Assembly: GCA_015063985.1 (NCBI GenBank)
Contig: SVTC01000019.1
Span: forward strand, 1-48,303
Source: Oscillospiraceae bacterium
GTDB lineage: Bacteria > Bacillota > Clostridia > Oscillospirales > SIG627
Reading direction: 5' to 3'
Length of the DNA: 48,303 bases
A program made the position numbers and the translations under genes. Below, in pieces: positions 32,766 through 40,665 of the stretch. The notes below the pieces were generated by a model, which saw nothing but the letters and a program-made list of their open reading frames with translations, searched no databases and was not told the origin of the DNA. Every line of letters begins with the position of its first letter. Within the stretch, counting starts at the first letter, position 1.

Positions 32766-33628
32766 TTGAGCTTCTCCAATCTTTCCTTGTGCCATTTTAC
32801 AATATTTTCATCATCCTTCAGTAGCTTGAAGACCTTTGCAAGCCTTTGAGATTCCATACGCAGGGCGGCTTTTCCTATCCTTTCGTTGCAGCCTACGGGA
32901 TCGTCACCGCAATAGAAATTGGGATGGTTTATCTCCCAGCCGTCGTCGATAAGAAAAAGGCCCGCATCGTTAAGATAATCTGCCATATGAGTGCTGTGAC
33001 CGTCCAGCATACCAAGCGTCTCCAGATGTACGCTTTCGGGACATATACCCATCATATAGCTCGTCTCATCAAGTCCTGCATGACCGCCGTACATCTTATC
33101 CTCGCGGCACTTAACGATATAGTCGCAATCCTCCTTGGTCATTTCGGGGAATGCATCGTAGCCCTCTTTTTGGATGATCTTTCCCATTTCGAAGGGGGCA
33201 GGGTAGTGGGCTCCGGATCTTATTACGATATAAGGCTTCTTTTTGTTTTCCAGTCTTCTCTGGAATAGATGAAGCCAAGCACCGTTTCCGCCGTGACCGT
33301 TTAATAAGAGTATTTTCGTGAAGCCCTGATTTCCTATCTGGTCGCAGTAATTCTCCATCATATCCATAACCAGAGACATATCAAAGGTCATAGATCCTGC
33401 GGGCTGAGCTCCGGGAACGTCGCCGAAGAAAAAGTCGGGGGCAATACAAACCGTTTCCAATTGGGATGCCATATGGGCAAGGTAGCTTATATGGAGCATA
33501 TCCATTCCGACTGGGAGGTGATAGCCGTGCTTTTCGATGCTTCCGACGGGAATGATACAGGTCTGTTTTGACTCCTCCACAAGCTTGGGAAAGTTAAGTG
33601 ATGTAGTATAAAGCCAACGTGTTTCCAT
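32762..33628 (-). CDS. Creatininase-family amidohydrolase, copy 1
   Basis: A 288-residue creatininase-family enzyme, a group that includes creatininase, FAPy deformylases and MftE and generally breaks C-N bonds with a two-metal site. The metal ligands are visible: Glu and His in IEKHGYHLPVGMD plus its Asp, then LNGHGGNG, then GHAGLDETSYMM with the ligand Glu. By eye it is about four-fifths identical to copy 2 and much less like copies 3 and 4. All four copies start METRWLYTT. The substrate cannot be told. Last creatininase of the array, overlapping the GNAT-like gene by 4 nt. Confidence 0.92.
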   Translation of the reverse strand: METRWLYTTSLNFPKLVEESKQTCIIPVGSIEKHGYHLPVGMDMLHISYLAHMASQLETVCIAPDFFFGDVPGAQPAGSMTFDMSLVMDMMENYCDQIGNQGFTKILLLNGHGGNGAWLHLFQRRLENKKKPYIVIRSGAHYPAPFEMGKIIQKEGYDAFPEMTKEDCDYIVKCREDKMYGGHAGLDETSYMMGICPESVHLETLGMLDGHSTHMADYLNDAGLFLIDDGWEINHPNFYCGDDPVGCNERIGKAALRMESQRLAKVFKLLKDDENIVKWHKERLEKLK

Positions 33629-33642
33629 ATAGATCTCCTTGA

Positions 33643-34509
33643 TTATTTAAGCTTTTCGATTCTTTCGTTATGCCACTTTAGAATGTTCTCATCCTCTTTA
33701 AGGAGCTTGAAGGCCTTTGCCAGTCTTTCGCTCTCCATACGGAAGACTGCTTTTCCTATTCTTTCGTTGCAGTCCACGGGATCCTCGCCTGCAAGGAAGT
33801 GAGGGTGATTTATCTCCCATCCGTTGTCGATGAGACGCAGTCCAGCATCGGTAAGATAGTCAGCCTCGCCGGTGCTGTGACCGTCGATGATGCCCAGCGC
33901 CTCCATATGAACGCTTTCGGGGCATATAGCCATCATATAGCTTGTCTCGTCAAGTCCGCCGTGACCGGTGTACATCTTTCTGTCGCGGCATTTGAGGATA
34001 TAGTCGCAATCCTCCTTGGTCATTTCGGGGAACACGCCGTAGCCTTCCTTTTCAATGAGCTTTGCCATACCGTAGGGAGCAGGGCAGTGGATGGGGATAC
34101 GTATTACGGCGTATGGCTTCTTCTTGTTCTCCAATCTTCTTTGGAAGAGGTGGAGCCAGGTTCCGTTACCGCCGTGAGCATTGAGAAGTCCTATCTTAGT
34201 AAAGCCTTGGTTTCCGATCTGATCGCAATAGTTTTCCATAAGATCCATAACTACGCTCATATCAAAGGTCATAGATCCTGCGGGCTGAGCTCCGGGAACG
34301 TCGCCGAAAACGAAGTCGGGGGCTATACATACACTTTCAAGCTTTGAAGCGGAATAGGCCAGAGCACTGCAAATTAATGAATCGATTCCGACGGGGAGGT
34401 GATAGCCGTGCTTTTCGACGCTTCCGACGGGAATGATACAGGTCTGTTTTGATTCCTCCACAAGCTTGGGAAAGTTAAGTGATGTAGTATAAAGCCAACG
34501 TGTTTCCAT
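33643..34509 (-). CDS. Creatininase-family amidohydrolase, copy 2
   Basis: 288 residues, closest to copy 1, with a 14-nt gap between them. The first 30 residues are identical to copy 1, and the first ~110 nt of the two genes differ at only a couple of positions, which points to recent duplication or gene conversion. Metal ligands are kept (VEKHGYHLPVGID, GHGGLDETSYMM), but the usual NGHGGN reads NAHGGN here, and the segment after the first motif (DSLICSALAYSA) differs from all others. These changes near the active site suggest altered substrate choice. Confidence 0.92.
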   Translation of the reverse strand: METRWLYTTSLNFPKLVEESKQTCIIPVGSVEKHGYHLPVGIDSLICSALAYSASKLESVCIAPDFVFGDVPGAQPAGSMTFDMSVVMDLMENYCDQIGNQGFTKIGLLNAHGGNGTWLHLFQRRLENKKKPYAVIRIPIHCPAPYGMAKLIEKEGYGVFPEMTKEDCDYILKCRDRKMYTGHGGLDETSYMMAICPESVHMEALGIIDGHSTGEADYLTDAGLRLIDNGWEINHPHFLAGEDPVDCNERIGKAVFRMESERLAKAFKLLKEDENILKWHNERIEKLK

Positions 34510-34525
34510 AATGAACCTCTCTTGT

Positions 34526-35398
34526 TTATATGGTTTTGAGTCTTGCCTGACGCTCCATAGCCCATTTTCTGAGCTGGGTGTCTTCTTTAAGCATTTTTAT
34601 GTTTCTTGCAAGGCGCTCTGTCTCAAGCCTTATGGATGCCTTGCCCATTCTTTCGTTACAGCCGACGGGATCGTGTCCGCATAATTCGTTGGGATAATCC
34701 ACAGGCCAGAAGCCGTCAACCATCTTTACGTCGAAATCCTTGTAGGGGTCGGAGGCGTGGGTATTAAGACCGCTTTCCACACCTAAATATTCCATATGCA
34801 CACTTTCGGGAGAGATTCCCATCATATAGGCGGTTTCACCAAGACAAGCGTGGCCGCGTTCTATGTTGCGGTTAAGGCAGTCAATGAGATAGTCCTCGTC
34901 CTCTTTTGTCAGCTCGGGAATAGCGCCGGAGCCCTGCTCTAATATCATTTTTGCCATATCCTTGTGGCACCAGAGCTTGAGCATCATATAAAAAACACTG
35001 TAAGGCTTCTTCTTGGCTTCCATATTTCTCATAAACTGATTAAGCCAGCAGCCGTTACCGCCGTGACCGTTGTAGAGAAGGATCTTTTCAAAGCCGCTCT
35101 TTGCCATTTCGTCACAAAGCTGCTCTAAAAGAAGCATTTGCGTGGAGTTGGGGATGCCTATATTTCCCGCGGGATGGGCTCCGGGAACGTCTCCGAAGGT
35201 GAAATCGGGAAAAACACATACCTCCTCCAGCTTGGAAGCCTCGTAGGCAAGGTAACTTACCTGGATTATATCCTGACCCATAGGGAGGTGAAGTCCGTGC
35301 TTTTCAACGCAGCCAACGGGGACTATAACTGTTTTCTTAGATCTTTCCACAAGCAGGGGAAAATCCTTTGCCGTAGTGTATAACCAGCGTGTTTCCAT
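34526..35398 (-). CDS. Creatininase-family amidohydrolase, copy 3
   Basis: 290 residues, closest to copy 4 (shared TTAKDFP, VEKHGLHLPMGQDIIQVS, LLYNGHGGN, SPESVHMEYLGVESGL). All metal ligands are present; the late motif reads GHACLGETAYMM. It differs from copy 4 in the segment after YNGHGGN and has a distinct C-terminus. A 148-nt gap with a possible promoter separates it from copy 4, so copies 3-2-1 and the GNAT-like gene can be transcribed without copy 4. Confidence 0.92.
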   Translation of the reverse strand: METRWLYTTAKDFPLLVERSKKTVIVPVGCVEKHGLHLPMGQDIIQVSYLAYEASKLEEVCVFPDFTFGDVPGAHPAGNIGIPNSTQMLLLEQLCDEMAKSGFEKILLYNGHGGNGCWLNQFMRNMEAKKKPYSVFYMMLKLWCHKDMAKMILEQGSGAIPELTKEDEDYLIDCLNRNIERGHACLGETAYMMGISPESVHMEYLGVESGLNTHASDPYKDFDVKMVDGFWPVDYPNELCGHDPVGCNERMGKASIRLETERLARNIKMLKEDTQLRKWAMERQARLKTI

Positions 35399-35463
35399 CT
35401 TAATTATCTCCTTTTTTACTGTGACAACAGTTGATTTGATTGTTCGAGCTTCTTTGTATAACC

Positions 35464-35492
35464 ACTTTAAAGCATTTATCGGGAAAAGTCAA
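35464..35492 (-). promoter_or_regulatory. Possible promoter of creatininase copies 3-2-1
   Basis: TTGACT (35487-35492), 17-bp spacer, TAAAGT (35464-35469), in the only sizeable gap inside the array. The -10 is imperfect. Confidence 0.45.
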
Positions 35493-35546
35493 TACTATAA
35501 AAAATAAATGCAATATAATACAAAAACTCCACTTTATAAAACAAGC

Positions 35547-36419
35547 TTAATAAGCCGTAAGCTTTTCCATTCTTTCACGGTGCCATTTCATTATGTTTTC
35601 ATCATCCTTAAGCACCTTAATGGCTTGGGCGAATCTTTCAGCCTCAAGCCTTATCTGAGCCTTGCCCATTCTCTCGTTGCAGCCGATGGGATCGTGACCT
35701 GCAAAGGCGTTGGGAAATTCCACTCCCCAGCCTCCGTCAACGATACTCAGCCCTACGTCCTTGAGATATTTCGCCTTTCTTGTGGGAAGACCGCTTTCCA
35801 CGCCTAAATATTCCATATGCACACTTTCGGGAGAAATTCCCATCATATAAGCGGTTTCGCTCATTCCCGCGTGGCCTATAAGCATATCCTCCTTGTGGTA
35901 CTTAATAATAAGCTCCTCGTCTTCCTTTGTTAATTCGGGGATAATGCCCGAGCCGTCTTTCTCTATCATTTCCGCCATTTTGTGAGGTACCCAGAGCTTT
36001 ACCATAGAATAAATAACGGCATAGGGCTTTTTTCTCATATTTATATCACGCATAAACTGATTGAGCCAATGTACGTTTCCGCCGTGGCCGTTGTAAAGAA
36101 GGATCTTTTCAAAACCGCTTTTGCCTATCTCGTCGCAAAGCTCTTCAAGTAGCAGGAGCTGAGTTGCCACCGGAAGGCCTATGCTTCCCGGAATATTTGC
36201 ACCGGGCACGTCGCCGAAGATAAAATCGGGGAAGATGCAGACCTCTTCAAGCTTTGAAGCCTCGTGTGCTATACGGCTTACCTGGATAATGTCCTGCCCC
36301 ATGGGAAGGTGGAGTCCGTGCTTCTCAACGCAGCCCACGGGGATAATACAAGTCTTTTTCGATCTTTCCACGAGCATAGGAAAATCCTTTGCGGTGGTGT
36401 AAAGCCAACGTGTTTCCAT
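35547..36419 (-). CDS. Creatininase-family amidohydrolase, copy 4
   Basis: 290 residues, first in transcription order. Ligand motifs are intact: VEKHGLHLPMGQD, YNGHGGN, GHAGMSETAYMM. Like copies 1-3 it ends with the NERMGKAxIRLExER helix block and a charged tail. AAAGGAGAG precedes the ATG. Its promoter overlaps the terminator of mtaB, so its expression could respond to how well upstream transcription terminates. Confidence 0.92.
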   Translation of the reverse strand: METRWLYTTAKDFPMLVERSKKTCIIPVGCVEKHGLHLPMGQDIIQVSRIAHEASKLEEVCIFPDFIFGDVPGANIPGSIGLPVATQLLLLEELCDEIGKSGFEKILLYNGHGGNVHWLNQFMRDINMRKKPYAVIYSMVKLWVPHKMAEMIEKDGSGIIPELTKEDEELIIKYHKEDMLIGHAGMSETAYMMGISPESVHMEYLGVESGLPTRKAKYLKDVGLSIVDGGWGVEFPNAFAGHDPIGCNERMGKAQIRLEAERFAQAIKVLKDDENIMKWHRERMEKLTAY

Positions 36420-36458
36420 TATTCACTCTCCTTTTAAAAGAGGTATATCTTAAGTCAC

Positions 36459-36487
36459 TTTATACCATAAAAAAAGCGTGTTGTCAA
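36459..36487 (-). promoter_or_regulatory. Strong promoter of creatininase copy 4, inside the mtaB terminator
   Basis: TTGACA (36482-36487), 17-bp spacer, TATAAA (36459-36464), with TATGG before the -10. The -35 lies in the loop of the mtaB terminator and the spacer runs through its 3' arm (minus-strand sense). Confidence 0.8.
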
Positions 36488-36506
36488 TAACAATCACGCT
36501 TTTTTT
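36469..36506 (-). terminator. Terminator of mtaB
   Basis: 12-bp stem AAAAAAAGCGTG / CACGCTTTTTTT (36495-36506 with 36469-36480), 14-nt loop, ending in a T-run on the minus strand. It is embedded in the promoter of the next gene. Confidence 0.85.
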
Positions 36507-36513
36507 AGGCCTT

Positions 36514-37908
36514 TTATTTCTCATTTTCGGTTCGATCCCAAAGCTCTGCCTTCACAGTCAGAGAATTGGATCTTGCCAAGGTCTGCTCTCCCAGCTTTAC
36601 CCTAACTGTCTGTCCCTTTTTTATCCCGTCCCTTGCGGGAAATCTCGTATGTATGAAATTGCTTGTATAGCCAAAGCAGGCATTTGCCGAGATCTTTTCC
36701 ACCAATACCTCGTGGTATTGATCCTTGTGAGAGAAAAGCACCTCGCGGGCGATCTTGTCGGCGTGCTCCAAAAGCTCGCTTGCCCTTTGCTTTCTTACGG
36801 ATACGGGGAGCTGAAATGCACTTTTTGCCGCTGAGGTTCCCGGTCTTTCCGAATAGGGGAAAATGTGGGTATGGAGAAATCTTCCCTTTGAGATTATATC
36901 CGCGGAGTCCTTTAGGTCTCTCTGGGTCTCTCCGGGAAATCCGCATATTATATCTGCACTGAGATTGGAGGCGGGGAAGTAGCGCTTGATGTTTTCAAAT
37001 ACCGCCAACAGATCCTCGTGGCTGTAGTTTCTTCGCATCATTGTCAAAACACTGTTGCTTCCCGATTGCACCGATAGGTGAAAATGATCTGCGATCTTGT
37101 CTATAGCGGAAAGTCTTCTGCAAAAGTCCTCTGTAAACAGAGTGGGTCTCAGTGAGCCGAATCTTATCCTTTTGATGCCATCTGTTAGTGATATCCTTTC
37201 CGCAAGAGAGGCAAGATCCCATCCGCCTTCGAGATCCTTTCCGAAGTACGAGGTTTCGATCCCCGTCAGCACCAGCTCGGTATATCCCTTCTCGGCGAGG
37301 ATGCGCGCTTCACGGAGAATGCTTTCCGGATCTCTTGATCTGACGGGACCTCTTAAATATGGGACTATGCAATAGCTGCAGAAATTGTCACAGCCGTCCT
37401 CTATCTTAATGAAGGCTCTTGTGTTTTTGCTGGAGGTGGTCGGAGTGTCAAAAAAGCACTTCATTTCGCTTCTTTTGGGGACGTCCCTTTTGGGGGCATT
37501 ATGTTCGAGAACTCTTTTTACAAACTCCGCTTTGTTTGAATTACCGCAAAGATAAATGTTTTCGTAATCGAACTCCTCATCGGGGTTTGCTTGAACGTGA
37601 CATCCGCAAACTATCACCGCGGCGTTCTTCATCTTTGCCTCGCCGATCATTCTGCGGATCATATTCCGGCTTTTTCTGTCGCTTTCAAGGGTGACGGAGC
37701 AGGTGTTGATAAAATAGCAGTCTACCCAGTTGGTATAATCCACGCACTCGTAGCCGAAGGCTTCAAATACCTCCTTGCAGGCCTGAGATTCGTATTGGTT
37801 TACTCTGCATCCCAAGGTTTCTATATGGACCTTGGGTGAGTCGGTTCTTTTGGGCTGCTCGGAAAGAGCCTTTGCACGGTCCAGTGCCTTGTCAGAATAT
37901 GAAATCAA
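36514..37908 (-). CDS. mtaB: tRNA t6A37 methylthiotransferase (MtaB)
   Basis: Radical-SAM enzyme that adds a methylthio group to t6A37 in tRNAs reading ANN codons. The 464 residues have the N-terminal cluster cysteines (Cys34 in TLGCRVNQYE, Cys70 in INTCSV, Cys103 in CGCH), the radical-SAM CxxxCxxC at 173-180 and a C-terminal TRAM domain. The start appears to be TTG at 37908 after GGGGTG, placing the first 17 nt inside obgE. Translational coupling to obgE is likely. Confidence 0.93.
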   Translation of the reverse strand: MISYSDKALDRAKALSEQPKRTDSPKVHIETLGCRVNQYESQACKEVFEAFGYECVDYTNWVDCYFINTCSVTLESDRKSRNMIRRMIGEAKMKNAAVIVCGCHVQANPDEEFDYENIYLCGNSNKAEFVKRVLEHNAPKRDVPKRSEMKCFFDTPTTSSKNTRAFIKIEDGCDNFCSYCIVPYLRGPVRSRDPESILREARILAEKGYTELVLTGIETSYFGKDLEGGWDLASLAERISLTDGIKRIRFGSLRPTLFTEDFCRRLSAIDKIADHFHLSVQSGSNSVLTMMRRNYSHEDLLAVFENIKRYFPASNLSADIICGFPGETQRDLKDSADIISKGRFLHTHIFPYSERPGTSAAKSAFQLPVSVRKQRASELLEHADKIAREVLFSHKDQYHEVLVEKISANACFGYTSNFIHTRFPARDGIKKGQTVRVKLGEQTLARSNSLTVKAELWDRTENEK

Positions 37909-39160
37909 ATTGCACCCCGTCGATATCTACCGTATCCTCTTCAGTTATGCCCTTGTCCTCAAGAGCCTTTATTACGCCCTTTTCTCTTAACATTTTCTGG
38001 AAGAAGGATAAGGATTCGTAGTCAGTAAAGTTAACGTTTCCTATAAGCTTGTTGAGCCACGGTGCCTTGAGATAATACACTCCCTTTTCAACCTCGATCT
38101 CAAAGGAGTAGTCGCCCACTACCTCGGGCTCACGGTAATACTCGGTCTCGTATTCCTTTATGGGAGGCAGCTCCTTAAGCTTTTTGTTCACTGCTCTCAT
38201 CAGATCCTTGACGTTGTCATTGGATGCTGCAGAAATATAAAAGAGTTCTACCTCGTTTGCTCTGCAGTAGTTTTCAAGCTCTTCCCTTATAGAGTCGTCA
38301 ACTCCGATGTCGCATTTGTTTGCGGCGATTATCTGCGGTCTTTTGGAAAGCTCCTCGTTGTACTTTATAAGCTCCATATTTATCGCTTCGATGTCGTCGA
38401 CGGGATCTCTTCCCTCGCTTCCCGATGCATCGACAACGTGTACAAGAAGCCTGCATCTGTCAACGTGCCTCAAAAACTCGTGACCAAGCCCCGCACCCTC
38501 GCTGGCGCCCTCTATAAGTCCGGGAATGTCCGCCATTACAAATGCGCTTCCTTCATCCGGGCTTACCACTCCCAGCATCGGGCTCAGTGTTGTGAAGTGA
38601 TAGTTTGCAATTTTGGGTCTTGCGGCGCTGACCATGGAAAGAAGGGTGGACTTACCGACGTTGGGAAAGCCCACAAGTCCTACGTCCGCAAGCATCTTAA
38701 GCTCCAGTGTAAGCTCCTTTTCCTCTCCGAGAGTGCCTTTTTTCGCAAATCTGGGTACCTGCCTTGTGGGGGTGGCAAAATGCACGTTTCCCCAGCCGCC
38801 TTTACCGCCCTTGCATACCGTAAAGCTGTCGCTTTTGGACATATCGAATATGACCTTTTGGCTTTCCTTATCTTTTATCAGGGTTCCCGGAGGAACGGTG
38901 ATAATAAGATCCTCTGCGGTCTTTCCGTGGAATTTCTGAGGCATTCCGTCCGCGCCGTTGGATGCTACGAATTTTCTTCTGTAGCGGAAGGGGAGAAGGG
39001 TGTTTTCGCCCTCGTCTACCTTAAAGACTATACTGCCTCCGTTGCCGCCGTCGCCTCCGTCGGGACCGCCCTTTGCAACGTATTTTTCTCTTCTAAAGGA
39101 AACACAGCCGTTACCGCCGTTTCCCGCCTTTACATAGATATCTACCTTATCTATAAACAT
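37892..39160 (-). CDS. obgE: GTPase Obg
   Basis: Ribosome-associated GTPase. The 422 residues show the glycine-rich Obg fold (KAGNGGNGCVSFRREKY, GGDGGNGGS), the G domain with GFPNVGKST, the switch region and DIPGLIEGAS, NKCD and SAA, and a C-terminal OCT domain. I choose ATG 39160, with GGCGGTG 6 nt before it; the GTG at 39169 is part of that ribosome site region. It overlaps mtaB by 17 nt. Confidence 0.96.
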   Translation of the reverse strand: MFIDKVDIYVKAGNGGNGCVSFRREKYVAKGGPDGGDGGNGGSIVFKVDEGENTLLPFRYRRKFVASNGADGMPQKFHGKTAEDLIITVPPGTLIKDKESQKVIFDMSKSDSFTVCKGGKGGWGNVHFATPTRQVPRFAKKGTLGEEKELTLELKMLADVGLVGFPNVGKSTLLSMVSAARPKIANYHFTTLSPMLGVVSPDEGSAFVMADIPGLIEGASEGAGLGHEFLRHVDRCRLLVHVVDASGSEGRDPVDDIEAINMELIKYNEELSKRPQIIAANKCDIGVDDSIREELENYCRANEVELFYISAASNDNVKDLMRAVNKKLKELPPIKEYETEYYREPEVVGDYSFEIEVEKGVYYLKAPWLNKLIGNVNFTDYESLSFFQKMLREKGVIKALEDKGITEEDTVDIDGVQFDFIF

Positions 39161-39266
39161 TGACGTCACCGCCTTTTTTTATTGATTTCTACCATATTAT
39201 TCTACACTTTTTTGTAGGCTTTGTCAAGGATTTGTTGACCTTTGGCTTTCCTTGTTCAAAAAAGCA

Positions 39267-39291
39267 CTGCCGCCCCTGATGGGGGCGGCAG
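39267..39291 (-). terminator. Terminator of GH20-PHP operon
   Basis: 10-bp GC-only-type stem CTGCCGCCCC / GGGGCGGCAG with a 5-nt loop, followed on the minus strand by TGCTTTTTTG. Confidence 0.88.
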
Positions 39292-39297
39292 ATTTTA

Positions 39298-40665
39298 TTA
39301 AAGTGCAAAATATTTTTCCTGCATTGATTTTATCTGTCCCTTCATTGCCTTCAGTATGGGGGAGGCGGCTTCGGGAGAGGTAAGATACTCGTTCATATAA
39401 TAACCCTCGCAGGCACAGGCCTTGTCGTGGATAGGGTAGTAGTTTTCCATTAAAAAGCTTGCATATTTAATAAATCTGTAGTCTCCCACAAGTCTGTATT
39501 CTTGGCTGATGGTATCTACCGCAATGCTGTATTTTTCCTTAATGGCTTTAATCAGTGCATCCTTTTTGTTTTCCCCTGCGAATACAATGGTGGAGCATAT
39601 TAGCATTCCCTTGTTTAACGGTGTGCTTCCGTGAGTATCAGTGCTTCCTACTATCGGAGGATCAAAGCCCTCGGCCTTCTTTTTATAGTAATAGGCAGTT
39701 TGGAAGCCGTTATGCTGATAATAGGTCTCTCCGCCCAGTACCTCAAAGGCGTCAAAGGGCTTTTTCTCATAAATGAAATCAAGATAATCGTCGGAAAGCT
39801 GCTGCATCGGGCAAAGCCAGAAGGGGTGGGGGAATATACCCAAGCCGTTGGATCTCTTGATGTGCTCGTAGATCCATTCCATTACCGCATAGCTTCTTCT
39901 TTCGGAAAGATGGGGTCTGTCGACATTATTCGCCCTTTCGTCGATCATCTCTTTAAACTCTTCTTTTGTCATGGTCTCGGGCGCAGATCCGTTGATGCTG
40001 CGGTATTTTATATCGTCACCCGCTTTTTCCTGGTTGTTATTGGGGGTGATCAGAGCATTTATACTGTAGCTTCCGCCAAAATTGACGTAGTGTACGTTGT
40101 TGTAAGAGAGGTGTACCTCCTCGCCCTCAACTATATTCAGATCGCTGATTTGGTCGAATATCGCCTTTGCTTCAAGAGAGGGATAGTACCTTCCGTGATC
40201 GCTAACGGTCATAAAATCGTAACCTGCTGCTCTGTAATTGGCACATACCTTTTCGGGGCTTTCCGAGCCGTCGGATCTTTTGGAGTGGACGTGAAGGTCT
40301 CCTCTGTAGGGGAATCTTCCCTTCATATCCTCAGCCAGAGCATAAATGAAAAGCTCAAGAACGGGCTTTTCGGCATCGGGCTCAAATACGTAAAGCTTAT
40401 ACTGACCCTCGGTGGGGGAGTTAAAGACGATCTTCAGCGCGCCTTGGCTGTCCGTCGTGGCGGAAAGGGTGTATCTTCCTTCTCTTTCGGGATATACCTT
40501 TTCATTTGCCTGATCCAGCTTTGAAAGCTTTACGGTGTAGGTCTTGTCTGCTCCGAGAAAGAAAGCGGAGTCGATGGCGCGTACGGTTATCTCGGTGTCA
40601 CGGTTTATTAAAAAAACCTTGGGGTAAATGTCGTATCTGTAAAGATATTTATTCATTACATCCAT
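39298..40665 (-). CDS. PHP-domain hydrolase (CehA-like)
   Basis: A 455-residue protein with a beta-sandwich-like N-terminal part (about 1-110) and a PHP domain: GDLHVHSKRSDGSE, TVSDHGRYY, the EGEEVHL segment, FPHPFW and GSTDTHG. It matches CehA/McbA-type PHP hydrolases in layout. No signal peptide. It starts inside the end of the GH20 gene (17-nt overlap) with GGAGG 6 nt before the ATG, so the two are made together. A role in removing a phosphate or ester from the sugar product is inference. Confidence 0.83.
   Translation of the reverse strand: MDVMNKYLYRYDIYPKVFLINRDTEITVRAIDSAFFLGADKTYTVKLSKLDQANEKVYPEREGRYTLSATTDSQGALKIVFNSPTEGQYKLYVFEPDAEKPVLELFIYALAEDMKGRFPYRGDLHVHSKRSDGSESPEKVCANYRAAGYDFMTVSDHGRYYPSLEAKAIFDQISDLNIVEGEEVHLSYNNVHYVNFGGSYSINALITPNNNQEKAGDDIKYRSINGSAPETMTKEEFKEMIDERANNVDRPHLSERRSYAVMEWIYEHIKRSNGLGIFPHPFWLCPMQQLSDDYLDFIYEKKPFDAFEVLGGETYYQHNGFQTAYYYKKKAEGFDPPIVGSTDTHGSTPLNKGMLICSTIVFAGENKKDALIKAIKEKYSIAVDTISQEYRLVGDYRFIKYASFLMENYYPIHDKACACEGYYMNEYLTSPEAASPILKAMKGQIKSMQEKYFAL

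Noticed and set aside
32762-36419. Mobile-element or CRISPR-like repeat explaining the creatininase array
   Set aside because: The repeats are diverged full-length genes with distinct loops and no transposase, terminal repeats or spacers.
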